Shown: positions 48,717 through 58,055, counted from the stretch's first letter. The stretch is 64,000 nucleotides of DNA from Duganella sp. (GCA_026225475.1 JAMFSU010000053.1:89832-153831), one strand, 5' to 3'. Program-made: numbers and translations. Notes: a model not told the origin generated them from the sequence alone.

Positions 48717-51119
48717 ATGACGACTTCTACACTCACAGAACAAACGCAATTGCCCTTGTTGCCGTTGCGGGATGTTGTTGTCTTCCCGCATATGGTGATT
48801 CCTTTATTCGTTGGCAGGCCAAAGTCGATCAAGGCTTTGGAAGCGGCGATGGAGCAAGGCAAGAGCATCATGCTGGCGGCCCAGAAAGCGGCGGCCAAGG
48901 ATGAGCCATCCGCGGACGATATCTATGAAATCGGCTGCGTCGCCAATATCCTGCAAATGCTGAAGCTGCCCGACGGTACCGTCAAGGTCCTGGTCGAAGG
49001 CGCACAGCGCGCACGCATTCACCATATCAGCGAACTCGATACGCATTTCGTTGCGGATCTGACACCGGTTGAATCGGAGTCGGGTGACGAGGCTGAAGTG
49101 GAGGCGATGCGCCGCACCATCGTTCAGCAATTTGACCAGTACGTCAAACTGAACAAAAAGATCCCGCCAGAAATTCTCAGCTCGTTGGCAGGTATTGATG
49201 ATGCTGGTCGTCTGGCCGATACCATTGCCGCGCATCTGCCGTTGAAGCTGGAGCAAAAGCAGGTGATTTTGGAAATTTTCAATGTCGCCAAGCGCCACGA
49301 GCATTTGTTGGGGCAACTTGAAGGCGAACTCGACATTCTGCAGGTAGAAAAACGCATTCGTGGTCGCGTCAAGCGCCAGATGGAGAAGTCGCAGCGCGAG
49401 TATTACCTGAATGAACAGGTTAAAGCGATCCAGAAGGAATTGGGCGAAGGTGAAGATGGCGCCGATCTGGAGGAGTTGGAAAAGAAGATTCTGGCTGCCA
49501 AGATGCCCAAGGAAGCTTTGGAAAAGGCGCAGTCCGAGTTGCGCAAACTCAAGCTGATGTCGCCGATGTCGGCCGAAGCTACTGTCGTGCGCAATTACAT
49601 CGATACGCTGGTCGGTTTGCCATGGAAGAAGAAATCCAAGGTCAATAACGATTTGCCGAATGCTGAAAAAGTCCTTGAAGGCGATCATTATGGTCTCGAC
49701 AAGGTCAAGGAACGCATCTTGGAATATCTTGCCGTGCAACAGCGCGTCGAGAAGCTGAAAGCACCGATTCTGTGTTTTGTCGGCCCTCCGGGCGTGGGTA
49801 AGACCTCGCTGGGGCAGTCGATTGCTCGTGCGACGAACCGCAAGTTCGTGCGCATGGCATTGGGTGGCGTGCGTGATGAAGCAGAAATTCGCGGTCACCG
49901 CCGTACCTACATCGGTTCGATGCCAGGCAAGATTTTGCAAAGCCTGTCCAAGGTCGGCGTGCGCAATCCACTGTTCTTGCTGGATGAAATCGACAAGCTC
50001 GGTATGGATTTCCGTGGTGATCCATCGTCGGCCTTGTTGGAAGTGCTTGATCCCGAGCAGAACCATACTTTCTCGGACCATTACATCGAGGTTGATTTCG
50101 ATCTGTCGGATGTGATGTTTGTCGCGACGTCGAACTCTTTCAATATCCCGCCAGCATTGCTGGACCGGATGGAAGTCATCCGTTTGTCGGGCTATACCGA
50201 AGATGAAAAGACCAGCATTGCACAACGTTATTTGTTGCCGAAGCAGATCAAGAACAATGGTTTGAAGGACGGTGAAATCAGCGTCGCCGAATCGGCTATT
50301 CGCGACATCATTCGCTATTACACACGGGAAGCCGGTGTGCGTTCGCTGGAACGTGAAGTGTCGAAGATTTGCCGCAAAGTGGTGAAGATGCTGCTGCTCA
50401 AGAAGCAGGAGAAGAAGGTCGCGATCACTTCACGCAATTTGGACAAGTTCCTCGGTGTGCGCCGTTTCGATTTTGGCATTGCCGAAAAAGACAACCAGGT
50501 CGGTCAGGTGGTCGGTTTGGCCTGGACCGAAGTCGGTGGCGATTTGCTGACAATCGAAGCGGTTACGATGCCGGGCAAGGGTGGGGTGATTCGCACTGGT
50601 ACGCTTGGTGACGTGATGAAGGAGTCGATCGAAGCCGCTCGCACTGTTGTGCGCAGCCGAGCCAGCAAGCTCGGTATCAAGAGCGAGGTATTTGAAAAGA
50701 GCGATATCCATATTCACGTGCCCGAAGGTGCAACACCGAAAGATGGTCCATCGGCTGGTATTGCAATGACGACAGCATTGGTCTCGATATTCACCGGTAT
50801 TCCAGTACGCGCGGATGTCGCGATGACGGGTGAGATTACGCTGCGCGGTGAAGTATTGCCGATTGGTGGTCTCAAGGAAAAACTGCTGGCGGCGCATCGC
50901 GGCGGTATCAAGACTGTGTTGATTCCTGAGCAAAACGTCAAGGATCTGACTGAGATTCCCGACAATGTGAAAAACAAGTTGGAAATCGTGCCGGTGCGTT
51001 GGATCGACAAGGTGTTGGAAATTGCCTTGGAGCGCCAGCCGGTGCCACTGACGGAAGAAGAAATGGTCGTCGCCGTGGCGCCGAAGGAAGCCGCCGATCC
51101 CAGCGTAGTTAAGCATTAA
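48717..51119 (+). CDS. lon: ATP-dependent protease Lon (LonA)
   Basis: 800-residue homo-oligomeric AAA+ serine protease. N-terminal LON domain (LPLLPLRDVVVFPHMVIPLFVGR), Walker A GPPGVGKTS near residue 357, Walker B FLLDEIDKLG, and the C-terminal protease domain with catalytic serine in PKDGPSAGIAMTTALVS and lysine in GGLKEKLLAAHRGG. ATG 48717 has TAAGG six bases upstream. Degrades misfolded and regulatory proteins; likely heat-inducible, but I did not find a clear sigma-32 site. Confidence 0.96.
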   Translation: MTTSTLTEQTQLPLLPLRDVVVFPHMVIPLFVGRPKSIKALEAAMEQGKSIMLAAQKAAAKDEPSADDIYEIGCVANILQMLKLPDGTVKVLVEGAQRARIHHISELDTHFVADLTPVESESGDEAEVEAMRRTIVQQFDQYVKLNKKIPPEILSSLAGIDDAGRLADTIAAHLPLKLEQKQVILEIFNVAKRHEHLLGQLEGELDILQVEKRIRGRVKRQMEKSQREYYLNEQVKAIQKELGEGEDGADLEELEKKILAAKMPKEALEKAQSELRKLKLMSPMSAEATVVRNYIDTLVGLPWKKKSKVNNDLPNAEKVLEGDHYGLDKVKERILEYLAVQQRVEKLKAPILCFVGPPGVGKTSLGQSIARATNRKFVRMALGGVRDEAEIRGHRRTYIGSMPGKILQSLSKVGVRNPLFLLDEIDKLGMDFRGDPSSALLEVLDPEQNHTFSDHYIEVDFDLSDVMFVATSNSFNIPPALLDRMEVIRLSGYTEDEKTSIAQRYLLPKQIKNNGLKDGEISVAESAIRDIIRYYTREAGVRSLEREVSKICRKVVKMLLLKKQEKKVAITSRNLDKFLGVRRFDFGIAEKDNQVGQVVGLAWTEVGGDLLTIEAVTMPGKGGVIRTGTLGDVMKESIEAARTVVRSRASKLGIKSEVFEKSDIHIHVPEGATPKDGPSAGIAMTTALVSIFTGIPVRADVAMTGEITLRGEVLPIGGLKEKLLAAHRGGIKTVLIPEQNVKDLTEIPDNVKNKLEIVPVRWIDKVLEIALERQPVPLTEEEMVVAVAPKEAADPSVVKH

Positions 51120-51135
51120 ATTGTTTGTAGCAAGG

Positions 51136-51163
51136 AAAGGCGCTCGATTGAGCGCCTTTTTTT
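51136..51163 (+). terminator. Terminator after lon
   Basis: Perfect 10-bp stem (51136-51145 with 51150-51159), four-base loop and T-run. Confidence 0.92.
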
Positions 51164-51246
51164 ATTTGTAGCGAGCATAACAATGCCCAAAACCTTAATG
51201 CAATTTACAAAGAGGCGGCTCAATGCCAGGATTTTTAAATTAATAC

Positions 51247-51275
51247 TGGCACGGCACTGAAAGATGGGCTATACT
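51247..51275 (+). promoter_or_regulatory. Putative promoter of the tRNA-Val/tRNA-Asp unit
   Basis: TGGCAC at 51247-51252 and TATACT at 51270-51275 with a 17-bp spacer, about 50 bp ahead of tRNA-Val. Confidence 0.45.
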
Positions 51276-51328
51276 AGCCGTCTTTCGTCGTCAACAGACG
51301 GCAAAATGATGGTTTGAGCTTTAGGTGC

Positions 51329-51404
51329 GGGTGCTTAGCTCAGTTGGTAGAGCGGCGCCCTTACAAGGCGTAGGTCGGGAGTTCGAGCCTCTCAGCACCC
51401 ACCA
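51329..51404 (+). tRNA. tRNA-Val (UAC)
   Basis: 76-nt cloverleaf with encoded CCA; acceptor stem starts GGGTGCT, anticodon loop CTTACAA, T-loop GTTCGAGCC. Confidence 0.96.
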
Positions 51405-51428
51405 GAACTCAAACATCAGCACGATTTA

Positions 51429-51505
51429 GGAGTGGTAGTTCAGTTGGTTAGAATACCGGCCTGTCACGCCGGGGGTCGCGGGTTCGAGCCCCGTCCGCTC
51501 CGCCA
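51429..51505 (+). tRNA. tRNA-Asp (GUC)
   Basis: 77-nt cloverleaf with encoded CCA; acceptor arms GGAGTGG/CCGCTCC, anticodon loop CTGTCAC, T-loop GGTTCGAGCC. It follows tRNA-Val by 24 bp in the same transcript. Confidence 0.96.
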
Positions 51506-51510
51506 AAACA

Positions 51511-51542
51511 AAAAAACGCCTGCGTAAGCAGGCGTTTTTTTT
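51511..51542 (+). terminator. Terminator of the tRNA unit
   Basis: Perfect 13-bp stem (51511-51523 with 51528-51540), four-base loop, T-run of eight. Confidence 0.93.
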
Positions 51543-51590
51543 CGTCGATAAAGATGAGGTCGGCTGCGCGGCTGCCAGCGGCGCTCGAAG

Positions 51591-51612
51591 GTTTTCGCTT
51601 GCAAGCGAAAAC
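51591..51612. repeat. Perfect 22-bp palindrome downstream of tRNA-Asp
   Basis: The 22 bases 51591-51612 equal their own reverse complement (arms GTTTTCGCTTG and its complement, no loop). It lies in the 293-bp gene-free stretch between the tRNA terminator and the PepSY gene; the rest of that stretch shows no supported gene. Confidence 0.6.
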
Positions 51613-51835
51613 GCGGCCAGGGGCGTAGGCGAGCCTTGAGCCGGGAGGAAGTTTTCCTAGGCATTTTTGTCCGATGCGTAGTGAGAACGGATGCGAAGAA
51701 GGGATCCATCGCCCGCGCAATTCAGGCCAGCACTTGATAACGCAGCTAGGCAAGCATCTACCGCGACAAAATGCCGCACAACCGCATCCCTGCAAGTATC
51801 TATACTCAGCTGCTTTTCATCACGTCAGCTCTCTC

Positions 51836-53233
51836 ATGACCAGCAACGCCTACCGCTCCCCGGATGCCGCCGCCAACCCACGTCCAACAACGACCGGCGC
51901 CAACGTCGGCCAGCTGTTGCGACGGCTGCATTTCTACATTGGCCTGTTTGTCGCGCCTTTCATCTTGATCGCTGCGGTCACCGGTACCTTGTATGTGCTG
52001 ACACCGCAGATCGAAATCAGCTTATACGCCGCTCAACTGTTCAACCAATCGCAGGGACCGGCACATAACCTAGCCGAGCAAGTTAGCGTTGCCAGTAATC
52101 ATGTTGGTGCTAGCGGCCGTCTGTTTGCTGTGCGTCCCGCCAAGCAGGCCGGCTGGAACAGTCGCATCATGTTCACCGCACCTGGGATGGGCGAATCCGA
52201 AAGCCGAGCGATCTTCGTTGACCCGGTAACGTTGCAAATCAAAGGAGATCTGCAGGTCTACGGCACCAGCGGTACGTTGCCACTGCGCACGACGCTTGAT
52301 TATTTGCATCGCAATTTAATGTTAGGCGATCTCGGCCGCAACTATAGCGAGCTGGCTGCATCCTGGCTTTGGATTGCGGCATTGAGCGGCTTGTATTTAT
52401 GGTGGCAGACGCGCAACAGGCGTGGCCAGTCGGAGCGCAAACCGACCAGTTTGCGTCGTCTGCATAGTCTGACCGGCTTATGGATCGTGCTCGGCCTGAT
52501 ATTTTTTTCCGCCACCGGCTTGACTTGGTCGCGCTGGACCGGCGCGCATGTCGACCAGTTGCGCATGCATTTGGGATGGGTCACGCCATCGGCATCAATG
52601 CAACTGCAGTCGATGCCGGTCGCTGCACTGGAGCATCATCACCACGATGGAGGCAATAGGGCGGTGGCAGCCAGCACTACGCCGGTCCTGCAGATGCAAG
52701 ACTTCGACCTGGTGCAGTCGATTGCACGTGCTGGCGGCATTGATGCTCAGGAACTGGAGATTCGTCCTCCACGTGCGCCCAACCAGGCGTGGATGGTGAG
52801 GGAAGTGGATCGCTCCTGGCCGACGCAGGTCGATACCGTTGCGGTTGATCCCGTGCGCAAACTGATCACCAGCCGAGCAGAGTTCGCAAGTTTTCCGCTG
52901 ATTGCAAAACTGATACGCTGGGGTGTCGATGCCCACATGGGCATTCTTTTCGGTGTCGCCAATCAAATCATCATGGCGCTGTTCGGTGTGGCCTTGACGG
53001 TGATGATCGTACTCGGTTACCTGATGTGGTGGCGGCGCCAACCGGCGGCGGGTGCCACATGGCAGCCGCTTTGTGCGGCGCTGCTGGCGCTGTCGTGGGG
53101 TTACCGCATCACGCTTGGCCTGGTGGTGCTGGCATTGGGTTGGACCATGCCACTGATGGGGATCAGTCTGTTGCTATTTCTGCTGATCGATGTCGTGCGC
53201 TATCGGCTGCATCAACGACAAAACGCCTGCTGA
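51836..53233 (+). CDS. PepSY-domain membrane protein (PepSY_TM family)
   Basis: 465-residue inner-membrane protein with about five helices: RRLHFYIGLFVAPFILIAAVTGTLYVL near residue 30, WLWIAALSGLYLWWQ, LHSLTGLWIVLGLIFFSATGLTWS, a helix around FGVALTVMIVLGYLMWWRR and a C-terminal hairpin. Two periplasmic PepSY segments lie between. A histidine cluster (EHHHHDGG) sits in the second loop. Relatives accompany TonB-dependent siderophore receptors and may reduce ferric siderophores; no receptor is adjacent here. Start ATG 51836 fits the family but has no strong ribosome site. Confidence 0.82.
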   Translation: MTSNAYRSPDAAANPRPTTTGANVGQLLRRLHFYIGLFVAPFILIAAVTGTLYVLTPQIEISLYAAQLFNQSQGPAHNLAEQVSVASNHVGASGRLFAVRPAKQAGWNSRIMFTAPGMGESESRAIFVDPVTLQIKGDLQVYGTSGTLPLRTTLDYLHRNLMLGDLGRNYSELAASWLWIAALSGLYLWWQTRNRRGQSERKPTSLRRLHSLTGLWIVLGLIFFSATGLTWSRWTGAHVDQLRMHLGWVTPSASMQLQSMPVAALEHHHHDGGNRAVAASTTPVLQMQDFDLVQSIARAGGIDAQELEIRPPRAPNQAWMVREVDRSWPTQVDTVAVDPVRKLITSRAEFASFPLIAKLIRWGVDAHMGILFGVANQIIMALFGVALTVMIVLGYLMWWRRQPAAGATWQPLCAALLALSWGYRITLGLVVLALGWTMPLMGISLLLFLLIDVVRYRLHQRQNAC

Positions 53234-53249
53234 GTGCACAGCAGGCGTT
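53222..53249 (-). terminator. Probable terminator of the pilus operon
   Basis: Perfect 11-bp stem (53222-53232 with 53239-53249) overlapping the PepSY stop, followed on the minus strand by a short TTTTG tract. It lies 20 bp past the last pilin stop. Confidence 0.6.
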
Positions 53250-53269
53250 GCAAGCAAGGCGGCGCAGAC

Positions 53270-53773
53270 TTAGTAAGTCAACGTTACGGTCACTGTGTCC
53301 GTATAGACGCCAGCCAGTGGTGTTTGTGCGCTGGCAATACGGCCATATACAGTCAAGTTCTGAACCAGACCGTTACCGGTGCTGGCTTGTGTATCGCTAC
53401 CGATCACGGTGCCCCACACGGCGGTACGGGCGGCATCACGATAGAGTAGATAATTCAAGGCACTACCGCCCAAAGACCCGGTGAGTTTGCGCTGGCTGGT
53501 CGTGGCACCGGCGCCGGCTCCAGCGTCCAGTGCAATCGTATAAGAAACACCGTTGGAGCACAGGACGGCAATATTGCCGGTCTGGTCGACTTGTGTTGAG
53601 TTGTAATTGCCGAACGCAATCGTCGAGCCAATGATGCTGCACGATGCCAGCACGCCTGCCGACGAATTGACCCCACTCGACTGGGCCGCTTGGGCCATCT
53701 TTGGCAGGCCGCTAGTGACGAAGAGTGCGCAGGCAATGGCCATTGCAGATAATTGTTTTTTTTGGGTAAACAT
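53270..53773 (-). CDS. SCPU (spore coat U) domain pilus subunit 1
   Basis: 167-residue secreted pilin of the archaic chaperone-usher (Csu-like) class. Signal peptide ends near AQAAQ; two disulfide cysteines lie in LASCSIIG and AVLCSNG; the donor/acceptor strands include STIAFGNYNSTQV, YGRIASAQTPLAGVYTDTVTVTLTY. It is a paralogue of the neighbouring subunit at 53922-54419, with near-identical C-termini. Expected to be exported by Sec, folded by the chaperone and polymerised by the usher. Confidence 0.83.
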   Translation of the reverse strand: MFTQKKQLSAMAIACALFVTSGLPKMAQAAQSSGVNSSAGVLASCSIIGSTIAFGNYNSTQVDQTGNIAVLCSNGVSYTIALDAGAGAGATTSQRKLTGSLGGSALNYLLYRDAARTAVWGTVIGSDTQASTGNGLVQNLTVYGRIASAQTPLAGVYTDTVTVTLTY

Positions 53774-53921
53774 ACTTGGGTCCCTTATGTCGCGGCTGGC
53801 GTGCTGGATAATTCCAGTAGTTGCTGCATGACGGCATAAGTCGGGGTTAGCACCGCTGGGTTGTCATTGCGCGCGCGGTGGCGAGGGATTTTCCTGCGTA
53901 CGTGTTGAGGCAGGAAAATCG

Positions 53922-54419
53922 TCAGTAAGTCAGTGTAACCAGGACAGTGTCGGTATAGACGCCAGCCAGTGGTGTTTGTCCGCTGGCAATGCGGCCATAG
54001 ACGACCAGATTTTGCACCAGGCCGCTGCCGGTACCGGCCAGGGTATCGGTACCGGTGGTCGAACCCCAGTTGTTGGTGCGGCCGGTGTCGCGAAACAGGG
54101 CGTAATTCAAGTTGCCGCCAAGCGAGCCGGTCATCTTGCGGTTGCTGGTGGTGGCACCAGTGCCAGCGCCGGCATCGAGGCCGATGGTGTAGTTGGTGCC
54201 GTTGGTGCAGAGCACGGCGATGTTGCCGCTTTGATCGACTTGCGCCGAGCTGTAGTTGCCGAAGGCAATGGTGGACCCGACTACGGTACAAGAGGCCAGT
54301 ACAGTGGCGGTGACGATTAGCGAGCCGGTGGAGTTGCCGGCAAATACCGGGGCGCTCGATACCATCATGGCGGCGGCGAGCGTAGCGCAAAGAAAACGTG
54401 TTTTTTTCAAAGTGAACAT
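53922..54419 (-). CDS. SCPU domain pilus subunit 2
   Basis: 165-residue secreted pilin, paralogous to the subunit encoded just downstream. Signal peptide ends near VFAGN; cysteines in LASCTVVG and AVLCTNG; C-terminal IASGQTPLAGVYTDTVLVTLTY. AGGAG lies eight bases before ATG 54419. Two inverted copies of a 15-bp motif lie upstream at 54522-54568, suggesting its own regulated promoter rather than only read-through from the usher gene. Confidence 0.83.
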   Translation of the reverse strand: MFTLKKTRFLCATLAAAMMVSSAPVFAGNSTGSLIVTATVLASCTVVGSTIAFGNYSSAQVDQSGNIAVLCTNGTNYTIGLDAGAGTGATTSNRKMTGSLGGNLNYALFRDTGRTNNWGSTTGTDTLAGTGSGLVQNLVVYGRIASGQTPLAGVYTDTVLVTLTY

Positions 54420-54521
54420 GGTAATCGCTCCTGGGGCCAGTGCTTTGTATTCTCGTCCCATTACGAGGAATTCAATATCATCGGACAGGTGAACTTTAGC
54501 TTTTCGACATTATTTTTAGCA

Positions 54522-54568
54522 TAGGGCAATTCCTGACAGTGTTGTCGGAGGTGTCAGGCATTTCCCTA
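54522..54568. promoter_or_regulatory. Paired inverted copies of the TCAGGAATTTCCTGA-like motif
   Basis: Sites at 54522-54536 (11 of 15 match) and 54554-54568 (12 of 15) are inverted relative to each other, centres 32 bp apart, and end about 100 bp upstream of pilin 2. The reference motif is the perfect palindrome at 63135-63149. Binding protein inferred, not shown. Confidence 0.45.
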
Positions 54569-54610
54569 TGCGTGTCAACTTGCATCAGCAACGCCAAAAA
54601 TCGGATTGAC

Positions 54611-55093
54611 TTAATAGGTCACTAAAATCGTCAACGTATCTGTATAGGTGCCGGCAAAGACATTCTGCAATGCCGTGATTCTTCCATAGGCGATATAGGT
54701 CGTGCTGACAGGTACCAGCACCGACAGCAGATAGCCGCCGATGTTATAACTGGTGCTGCTGCTGCCGTCGCCCCAGACTTGGGAATAGGTCGGATCTTTA
54801 TAGACCTGATAGCTGAGTTGCGAGCCGGTAGTGGTCATCTTGCGCGCCAGCAGATTGTTGCTGCCGCCGGCGCTGAGTTTGACTGTGTAGGCAACCAGCA
54901 GGGCAATCGTGGCTTGGCACACGACGACGACATTGGCACTGGAATCCGTGGGTAGGTTGGACTTGGGATCGTAGATGCCGAATGCCATGGCCGTGGCGGA
55001 TACAGTGCAGGTCTGGGCGTGTGCCTGCTCGATACTGCTCAAGCAGGTCAGGCACAGCAACGCGATCTTCAGTAGTGCGCGTAACGTATCCAT
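54611..55093 (-). CDS. SCPU domain protein following the usher
   Basis: 160-residue secreted protein with signal peptide (cleavage near AHAQT) and one SCPU domain: cysteines in QTCTVS and VVCQAT, YGRITALQNVFAGTYTDTLTILVTY at the end. In csu clusters the gene after the usher encodes the two-domain tip adhesin of over 300 residues; this one has a single domain, so its role as tip is doubtful. Its ATG at 55093 overlaps the usher stop by one base (TAATG); an ATG at 55102 is also in frame. Confidence 0.8.
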   Translation of the reverse strand: MDTLRALLKIALLCLTCLSSIEQAHAQTCTVSATAMAFGIYDPKSNLPTDSSANVVVVCQATIALLVAYTVKLSAGGSNNLLARKMTTTGSQLSYQVYKDPTYSQVWGDGSSSTSYNIGGYLLSVLVPVSTTYIAYGRITALQNVFAGTYTDTLTILVTY

Positions 55094-57390
55094 TAATGAC
55101 ATTCCAGTAGGTTGCTGGACATGCCGCCATCGGCATTTGCAACCGGGCTCAGTTGCGCCGTGCAAGTGGCGCCGGAGGGCATGGTGACGTCCAGGGTATT
55201 GCTTGTCCCGAGTTCGGACAGATAGGTTGCGCCATCATAGCCGACGGGTGCCTGCTGGCCATTCTCGCGAATCTTGACGCGCGAGCCGAGCGGCACATAG
55301 TCGCCATTGGACAGCTTGAGGATCAGGCTGGCATCCGAGGTTTTCTTGGCCTTGAAGTTGATCACCGTACCGGCGCGATCGCGTGGCTTGACGTATTGTT
55401 CGTTGACGTCCAACTGCTGGGTCAGCGGTAAATCCAGCACGTCGACCGACACCTTGTTCACATCGTAGGCGCGCAGGTCGGTGAGCAACAACTGACCATC
55501 GCTATTGGTTTTGCCGGCAAAGCGATTTTCGGTATAAATGCCGACATCCTTGATGCCTTCGGTATTGACCACGGCAAAGCTGTCGTCAATCCAGTTGGAC
55601 ATGAAGGCCGAACCGTCCAGCAACGCGATCGAGCCGCGCACGCCGGCGCGCTGGCTGGTGGTGCTGCCAGTCTGGGCCACCGTGTAGCTGGCGCGGCCAT
55701 TGTTGCCCTTGTAGTCGAGTTCGCCATAGCGCTGAGTATACGAACCCTCGGTATCCTGTACCTGCCAGCCGACGTCACCGGGTGAAATGCTCGGTCTGCT
55801 GGTTTGTGCCGTGATGGTGCGCTGACCGTTGTTGTTGGTGAAGCTGATGCCGGCGACATCGTTGTTGCCGAGCGGGAGAATCAGCCCTATCGTGGCACCG
55901 TAGCCGCCACTGCGAAAATCGCGATAGCCGGTCACGAACATATTGGCATTGCGCGTCAAGGATTTAAAGTAGGAAATCGTCAGGCTTTGGCTGTCCGCAA
56001 TGCTGACGTTACCGGTGGTGGAAACCAGCAGCGTGCTCTTGGCCGCAGTGTAGGCAAGACTCATCGATCCGTAGCTGCCCAGATTGATGCCGAGCGTACC
56101 GACGGTGGTCGCGCGCGACACCGGCGAACCTTCCATTGCGCCAATATCGCGATAGTTGGTTGTGGCCTGGGTGCGGGTCAGCGAGGTGCTCAGAAAACTG
56201 CTGCTGCGTTCAACACCGACTGAATATTGCTGGCCATTGCCATTGTCCGATTTACTGGCCGAAATGGCCGCCGTCAGTACCGCCCAGTTATCCAGATTGA
56301 ACACTGAACCGACGCCGCCCATCTGCATGCCACGCATGGCCTCGCCATGGGTTTCCAGGGTCAGCATCTTGCTATAGCCGAGACGCCCGGTACCGGCAGT
56401 GGCGAGCTCGCCATAGTTGGCGCTGGAGGCACCATAGTTGCGCCTGACCCAACCGCTCTCGAGCGTGTACGAGGACAGATTTTCTGCCAGCAGCTTATCG
56501 GAGGAATAGAACGGCACCGTACGGTAGGTCTGTCTGCCGAGCTCATCGGTGACGGCGACTGAAATCTGGCCGGCACCGGAGGCAATCGGCGCCTGACGAA
56601 TTTCAAATGGTCCTGGCTGCACCGCTTGCGATAATTGCCGCACGCCATTGACAAACAAGTCGACAGTAGAAGGCACCACCACTTCGCCGCCCAGGTTAGG
56701 CGTCGGAGATTTGACCAGATCTGGCCGCAGTGTGAAATCGCTACCGAACTGGAAACCGCCAAAACGTACCGATCTGCTCCAGGACAGACTGCTGGTAATA
56801 AAATCGCCAGCGCGATAACGCAGCAGTTCGTTAGGATTGGAATAGGTATAAGTGGTGTCGAGTCGCGCCGAGGTAGCCGGGCTGCCGCCGAGATAGCCAA
56901 TACCAGTTGTGCTCAGTACGCTGCTGCCGGAAAAATAACGTGTATCGAGATATCCACCATAAGTACGCACGCCGCCGGTATCGGTTGCCAGCAGATCATA
57001 ATTGATCAGTGCGCCGCTTCGGGCTTCGGCCAGCGGTACCTTGTCGGCCGAGGTGGCCGGGGTCTTGATGTCGGTTGTGTTGAGAAAATTCATGGGCACT
57101 TCCATGTCAATTTTCAAGGTCGCCTTATCCAGTTGGACGCTTTTCGTAAAGCCACTGACGGCAATGAGGTCGTCATCCTTGCCCTGTATCTTGATGCCCA
57201 GGCTGCGCAGTTCGCTAGCGGTCGACATGAGTGTCTCGCCACGCTTGGTGAACTGTCCGACCAATTGCGTCGGGTGGCCGTTGATTGACACTTCCAGCAA
57301 CAAGGTTTCATCCCCTCCAGTTGCCGCAGCAACCGCATGCGACCAAGCCACCAGCGTCAACAAACTAATCCAGTTTGATAGTCTTCTCAA
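55093..57390 (-). CDS. Outer-membrane fimbrial usher (archaic CU, CsuD-like)
   Basis: 765-residue secretion pore for pilus subunits. Signal peptide about 1-22; N-terminal chaperone-binding domain; 24-strand barrel with YGGYLDTRYFSGSS and FTLRPDLVKSPTPNLGGEVVVPSTVDLFVNGVRQ; plug region; C-terminal domains with FKAKKTSDASLILKLSNGDYVPLGSRV and a final pair of cysteines (ATCT and LECH). Start is TTG at 57390, overlapping the chaperone stop by 4 bp. Confidence 0.88.
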   Translation of the reverse strand: MRRLSNWISLLTLVAWSHAVAAATGGDETLLLEVSINGHPTQLVGQFTKRGETLMSTASELRSLGIKIQGKDDDLIAVSGFTKSVQLDKATLKIDMEVPMNFLNTTDIKTPATSADKVPLAEARSGALINYDLLATDTGGVRTYGGYLDTRYFSGSSVLSTTGIGYLGGSPATSARLDTTYTYSNPNELLRYRAGDFITSSLSWSRSVRFGGFQFGSDFTLRPDLVKSPTPNLGGEVVVPSTVDLFVNGVRQLSQAVQPGPFEIRQAPIASGAGQISVAVTDELGRQTYRTVPFYSSDKLLAENLSSYTLESGWVRRNYGASSANYGELATAGTGRLGYSKMLTLETHGEAMRGMQMGGVGSVFNLDNWAVLTAAISASKSDNGNGQQYSVGVERSSSFLSTSLTRTQATTNYRDIGAMEGSPVSRATTVGTLGINLGSYGSMSLAYTAAKSTLLVSTTGNVSIADSQSLTISYFKSLTRNANMFVTGYRDFRSGGYGATIGLILPLGNNDVAGISFTNNNGQRTITAQTSRPSISPGDVGWQVQDTEGSYTQRYGELDYKGNNGRASYTVAQTGSTTSQRAGVRGSIALLDGSAFMSNWIDDSFAVVNTEGIKDVGIYTENRFAGKTNSDGQLLLTDLRAYDVNKVSVDVLDLPLTQQLDVNEQYVKPRDRAGTVINFKAKKTSDASLILKLSNGDYVPLGSRVKIRENGQQAPVGYDGATYLSELGTSNTLDVTMPSGATCTAQLSPVANADGGMSSNLLECH

Positions 57391-58055
57391 GGCGAAACGG
57401 TGATCTCAGTGTCTACCGGGCCGGTGTCGGAATTGGCGGACATTTTGACCACAGATCCGACTGCCAGCGGCGCGTCTATCTCGAGCAGGTATTGCCGGAC
57501 CTGGCCGGCAAGGGTATATGGATTGGCGCCGGCTGGCGGCGTGATTTTTTTGCCATTGGGCAGTGTCAATGACAGATTGAGCAAACGGCCGCGCCGGTTA
57601 CCACTATTAGTGACCACCAGTTTGGGCGTCTTGCCAGCCGTCATCGACCATCCCAATTTCAGATTAGGATTGCCGTTCGGAGCGATGAAGATCGGCATCG
57701 AAATGCGGAACTTGAAATTGATTGCCGGACCTTCGGCTGCGGTCGGAATTTCATCGACCAACAAGCGATAGGCGACTTCATTGGCTTCGGCGGGACGCTT
57801 GGATACGATCCGGATCACTTGTGAGGCGCCGGGGGCCAAGGTGAAGACGGGCGGGCTGATGATCAGCGTTTTGGTCGGATCAAGTTGATCGACGCTGTCT
57901 TTTTGTGCCCAGTCATAAGCGCGGATTTGCAGCGAGACATCGTGGGTGTCGTTATTGACGATCTTGACCACGCCAGCGGTTCGGGCTGATGACAATTCCA
58001 ATACTACCGGGGATATTTCGAAGTTCGAGGCAGTCGCCGCCTGACTGCATAGCAT
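57387..58055 (-). CDS. Periplasmic pilus chaperone (CsuC-like)
   Basis: 222 residues from the first ATG; two immunoglobulin-like domains of a PapD-type chaperone. Family marks: SNFEISPVVLELSSARTAGVVKIVNN, the RIVSKRPAEANEVAYRLLVDEIP strand and LVVTNSGNRRGRLLN. The ATG at 58055 gives a truncated signal peptide (MLCSQAATA) and has no ribosome site. In frame upstream there are more hydrophobic residues (FNFLILLSILLS) back to a GGAG at 58101-58104, but no ATG, GTG or TTG before the stop at 58134-58136. True initiation may be at ATT 58097 or ATA 58094. Confidence 0.85.
   Translation of the reverse strand: MLCSQAATASNFEISPVVLELSSARTAGVVKIVNNDTHDVSLQIRAYDWAQKDSVDQLDPTKTLIISPPVFTLAPGASQVIRIVSKRPAEANEVAYRLLVDEIPTAAEGPAINFKFRISMPIFIAPNGNPNLKLGWSMTAGKTPKLVVTNSGNRRGRLLNLSLTLPNGKKITPPAGANPYTLAGQVRQYLLEIDAPLAVGSVVKMSANSDTGPVDTEITVSP

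Noticed and set aside
51448..51795. Minus-strand open frames across tRNA-Asp and the palindrome
   Set aside because: They read through the tRNA and its terminator and are composed of Arg/Pro/Ser-rich translation without a ribosome site.
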